Source: Hanleya hanleyi
Taxonomy: Eukaryota; Mollusca; Polyplacophora; Lepidopleurida; Hanleyidae
NCBI GenBank assembly: GCA_036873755.1
Contig: JAVTVY010019607.1
Location: 1-64,000 of the forward strand
DNA length: 64,000 nucleotides
Direction of reading: 5' to 3'
Shown: positions 61,255 to 64,000 of the stretch, piece after piece
Numbering within the stretch: position 1 is the stretch's first letter
Layout of the letters: each line of letters starts with the position of its first letter
The notes under the pieces: model-generated
Told to the model about the DNA's origin: nothing
The model's database searches: none
What the model saw: the letters and a program-made list of their open reading frames with translations, nothing else
Made by a program: the position numbers and the translations under genes

Positions 61255-61639
61255 AACAGGAACATTGTTTTTAAATGTTTACTGTGTTTTGAGGCAAAGC
61301 TCCCCTTCTATTATAAACCCCCACACTACCAACAGCGGAGGCTGGGATCGTGGCCGTTGAGGTAAAGATGAATGAGTGCGGAGCATGTCCCTGGAGTTGA
61401 ACTCGCAATAATTATGTAATCCTGAAATAACCTAAGCCAAATTGACAGGCGTAGAGGTCTCAAGAGGAATAACCAAGACAGCTCATGCGATGGACAGATC
61501 CGACCGACATGGAAGACTGAATGCTTATAGGTGTCCATGTTTAGTAGGCCGTCTTGCGGATTCCTCTTGAGGTCCCTGTATCTATCGTATAACATGTTGA
61601 GCCGCGACAATCGGGCTCAACGTAGATACTCTATCGGCT

Positions 61640-62430
61640 TGTGTTGACATGTCTCTTAAGCAGTGGTCGGTAAAGTCGTGTTAGACTTCCAGGCGCATGC
61701 GTTAACGATGTCGCTGACTGCTAGGTTCTTGTTAAGTGGCCATGATGCTGCTAAGCCACGAATTTCGTGCGATGACACCTTAGATAGTAAAGGGGGACTA
61801 TCTATAGCAAGTTCATATGTCCATTGTATGATCTTCTTTAGCCAGGCTGCTATTGTGTTCTTAGCGATGTCGGCTGTAGCGTTCGACTTTAAGGACAGGA
61901 ACAATAGACGTCTGTGGCCTCTTGACGGATCGGAACGAAGGAAATAGTGACGGACTGCTCTGACACGGCACAATAATCTGTCTTCTTCCACGTCGGGGCC
62001 CAACACATTCGTTAGTGCAGGAATGTTGTAACGCCGTTGTGTGAAAGGTCCTAGTCGTGTAGGTTCGTTCTTGGTCAAGAACTCTGGAATCGGTTGAAAC
62101 GAAATTGTCGACCAATCCTGTGTTCACTTCAGGGATTTTCTCTCGAGTGCGTGCAGTTCAGATACCCTCGTTGCCAGGGCGAAAGACATCAGAAATGCTG
62201 TCTTGTATGCTACTACCTTCATGGATGCCGTTGCTAAGGGTTCAAACGGTGGTCTTAACAGTGAAATTAGTACCACTCCAAGATCTCATCTAGGTAGGAT
62301 TTGTCGGATTCGTCGAGCTTGAAGAGCAAATGATGTGAGTAATGCTGAGATGTCTTTGTTCTGCCCAACGTCGACAATTACCTTGAGGCGAAGGACTCTA
62401 GAAAGGGCTGACCTGTATCCCTCGATAGTT
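61640..62430 (-). pseudogene. DIRS-like tyrosine recombinase, inactivated
   Basis: ETIEGYRSALSRVL and ISALLTSFALQARR lead to PR, stop, DLGVVLISLLRPPFEPL (a TGA where WDL is expected). AFLMSFALATRVSELHALER carries the first catalytic arginine, followed by one more stop. SSHEIRGLAASWPLNK (about 61745) gives the H-x-x-R box. After a frameshift, TDHCLRDMS stands where HYLRD is usual, so the predicted nucleophile tyrosine appears to be cysteine. Such enzymes integrate circular cDNA, which is why DIRS elements lack an integrase of the LTR type. Confidence 0.88.
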
Positions 62431-62829
62431 TCTGAGCTGAAAGTGACTGTCACAATGAAGGTGAAGGAGGGAATCTGCCACTGTTGGAAGACAGGTTGTG
62501 TCGGTATTCTGTCTCCGTTCTCAGCACCAGGCGCAGAAGTAGTTCCACTCGGATTGATAAAGTTGACTGGTGGACTTCTTGTTCGATCCGACCATAGCCT
62601 GCTGAAAATCTCCTCTTTGTGAGTGACTGCTGGATATCTTGCAAGCGTGTAGGTTGAGCCATTGGGGATTCCCGTGATACAATCCTCGTCGCTCTTGACT
62701 TGAGTAATGTTCTCCAACGTGGTAGTTGACGAGGATAATCGGCTAGTAGTTGCAACAGGTGAAGAAACCATGGGCGATGAGGCAACCAAGGGACAACTAA
62801 TAAAATGACGCAGGTGCGTTCCAGAATCT

Positions 62830-63413
62830 TATTGAGAACTACCTGTATTAGCGATATCGGTGGGAAAACATATGCTAGCAGATTGTCCCAACTGATGGCG
62901 AGGGCGTCTACTGCAAAAGCTGTTGAATCCAGGACTGGGCTGACAAAACAATGTAGCTGGTTGTTGTGTCTGGTCGCGAATAGATCCAGGAATGGTTGTC
63001 ACCACAAATCTGTGATCTGACGAAACACCTGTGGGTGCAATTTCCACTCCGTTTGCAGTATCTTATCGAGACATGACAACGCATCTGCCAGTACGTTGAG
63101 TCGCCCTGGTACATGACGAGCTCGAATGGAAACATATGCTGTTGAGCTAGGCTGAGTAGCTCCAAATCCTGAGGAATAGTTGCTATGACCTCGTTCCTCT
63201 CTGTTTGTTGATATACGCCGCTACGGTCGTGTTGTCTGTGGCTACTAACAGGGATGAACCTCGGATATGTGGTAGCCAATGTTGAACTCCTCTGATGATC
63301 GCCGTTAGTTCCAGAATATTGACATGGAGCTTGGATTCCTCTGGGGACCAACGGCCGGATGTTTCCCAGTTCTCCATGTGTGCTCCCCATCCGATCAGCG
63401 ATGCGTCCGACAT
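62830..63413 (-). pseudogene. DIRS-like RNase H and connection region
   Basis: SDASLIGWGAHMENWETSG, then HVNILELTAII and VATDNTTVAAYINKQRGTRS hold the D-E-D residues of the RNase H fold in one frame (63413-63183). Later pieces, ARHVPGRLNVLADALSCLDK (about 63120-63065) and LHCFVSPVLDSTAFAVDALA (about 62960-62900), continue in other frames. It is frameshifted relative to the RT upstream. Confidence 0.9.
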
Positions 63414-63441
63414 GTGGAGATCCAGTTGAGGAAGAGGATCC

Positions 63442-63999
63442 TCAGGGTACTCCGGACATCACACTGTGTTGACTGGTCCACCATAACAGGAAAGGTTGAA
63501 GCTCCTCCGGTACCGGAATCCTTGGATAGGAGTATTCTTGTCGTACATGAAATTGTAGATGTCTCACGTGAAATCTTCCCCAGTGTGTGAGATCGTGGGT
63601 GGATGTCAGCAGTCCCAGTAGTGCTTGCCACTGTCGTAGGGGCTGTAACTGTGATGAGCAAAATAGTTGGATTAGATGTTGGATCTTGGTCCAACGGTCT
63701 TCGGGCGGACGAACAATCCCATTGTGCGTATCGATGAGGGCTCCTATAGAACTCCTCTGTTGGGCCGGCTGAAGTTCGGACTTCTCGAGGTGTGGAATGA
63801 AGCCGGCTTGGCGTAGGATATGGAAGACGAGCTCTGTCTGTTTCACCAAAAGTTGCTTGTCCACGCACCGCAGCAGAATGTCTATATAAATTTAGACGTT
63901 GATGCCTCTGAAGCGCAGAAATGATGTGATGGGATGGATCATGAGAGCGAGGCACCAAGGGGCGGTGGAGATGCCGAAAGGAAGAACTTGCCACTCGAA
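63442..63999 (-). pseudogene. DIRS-like reverse transcriptase, partial and inactivated
   Basis: It opens at the window edge with FEWQVLPFGISTAP, the RT motif usually YxWxxLPFGLxxAP. A TAA stop (63892-63894) immediately precedes IYIDILLR, where (V/I)YLDD is expected: the second catalytic aspartate is isoleucine. After the stop the frame stays open (LVFHILRQAGFIPHLEKSEL, then QALLGLLTSTHDLTHWGR) to 63442. It is inactive on two counts. Confidence 0.9.
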
Positions 64000-64000
64000 C

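Larger units (their letters stand above)
61640..64000 (-). mobile_element. DIRS-like tyrosine-recombinase retrotransposon, decayed, runs off the right edge
   Basis: On the minus strand the order RT, RNase H, tyrosine recombinase is that of DIRS-type elements. All three domains are recognisable, but each is broken by stops or frameshifts, so the copy is inactive. The 5' part (gag-like ORF, first RT motifs, left terminal repeat) lies beyond base 64000. The start at 61640 marks the end of recognisable protein; the element itself probably extends to about 61.0 kb. Confidence 0.9.

Overview
This is animal nuclear DNA. The only intact protein-coding gene I can support is a SoxE (Sox8/9/10-group) transcription factor, split by two GT-AG introns; everything else is repeats, transposon remains or sequence without visible function. 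A bilaterian with SoxE whose genome also holds DIRS-like, Penelope-like and LINE retroelements, a tRNA-derived SINE and very large satellite arrays fits a marine invertebrate. A lophotrochozoan, probably a bivalve mollusc, is my best guess, but the species is inference.

Layout. 1-8345: satellite with a 157-bp unit, open at the left window edge, with higher-order structure. 8.7-12.7 kb: minisatellite with a ~27-bp unit and embedded longer blocks. 13.9-14.8 kb: degenerate ~140-bp repeats. 16.7-18.7 kb: 58-bp satellite. 18.7-32.1 kb: mostly AT-rich intergenic DNA carrying a GC-richer block of broken reading frames (21.3-23.7 kb), a possible PIF/Harbinger remnant (24.7-25.3 kb), a 192-bp inverted-repeat element with a 9-bp flanking repeat (25.9-26.1 kb), and a decayed Penelope-like reverse transcriptase (26.2-27.3 kb) interrupted by a SINE that keeps a 9-bp target-site duplication.

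SoxE occupies 32309-41597 (exons 32309-32694, 40175-40533, 40834-41597; 502 codons plus stop), with a compact TATA/AP-1/octamer/GC-box promoter candidate just upstream and a polyadenylation signal candidate at 42813. Intron 1 (7.5 kb) carries a TA-flanked palindromic MITE and a CpG-rich minisatellite.

43.7-64 kb is a repeat graveyard. Two ~1.22-kb copies of one element lie in opposite orientation at 45.56-46.78 and 49.89-51.11 kb, with a LINE 3' fragment between them; a third copy is at 55.55-56.72 kb. All three end in the same long hairpin, and the first two show a compensatory base-pair change in its stem. There are further hairpins (52.24-52.31, 54.52-54.65 kb), a double CACTGTAAA-ended element (58.9-60.4 kb) and, running off the right edge on the minus strand, a decayed DIRS-like retrotransposon with RT, RNase H and tyrosine recombinase.

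The most interesting pattern is that several unrelated-looking repeats (the 157-bp satellite, the 13.9-kb repeats, the 1.2-kb elements and the 51.8-kb repeats) share a common ~150-bp plan: a CCAARTTTG box followed by GATC/GAATCC-type and GAGTTATT-type boxes, and in the first three a YY1-like AAGATGGC/GCCATCTT box.
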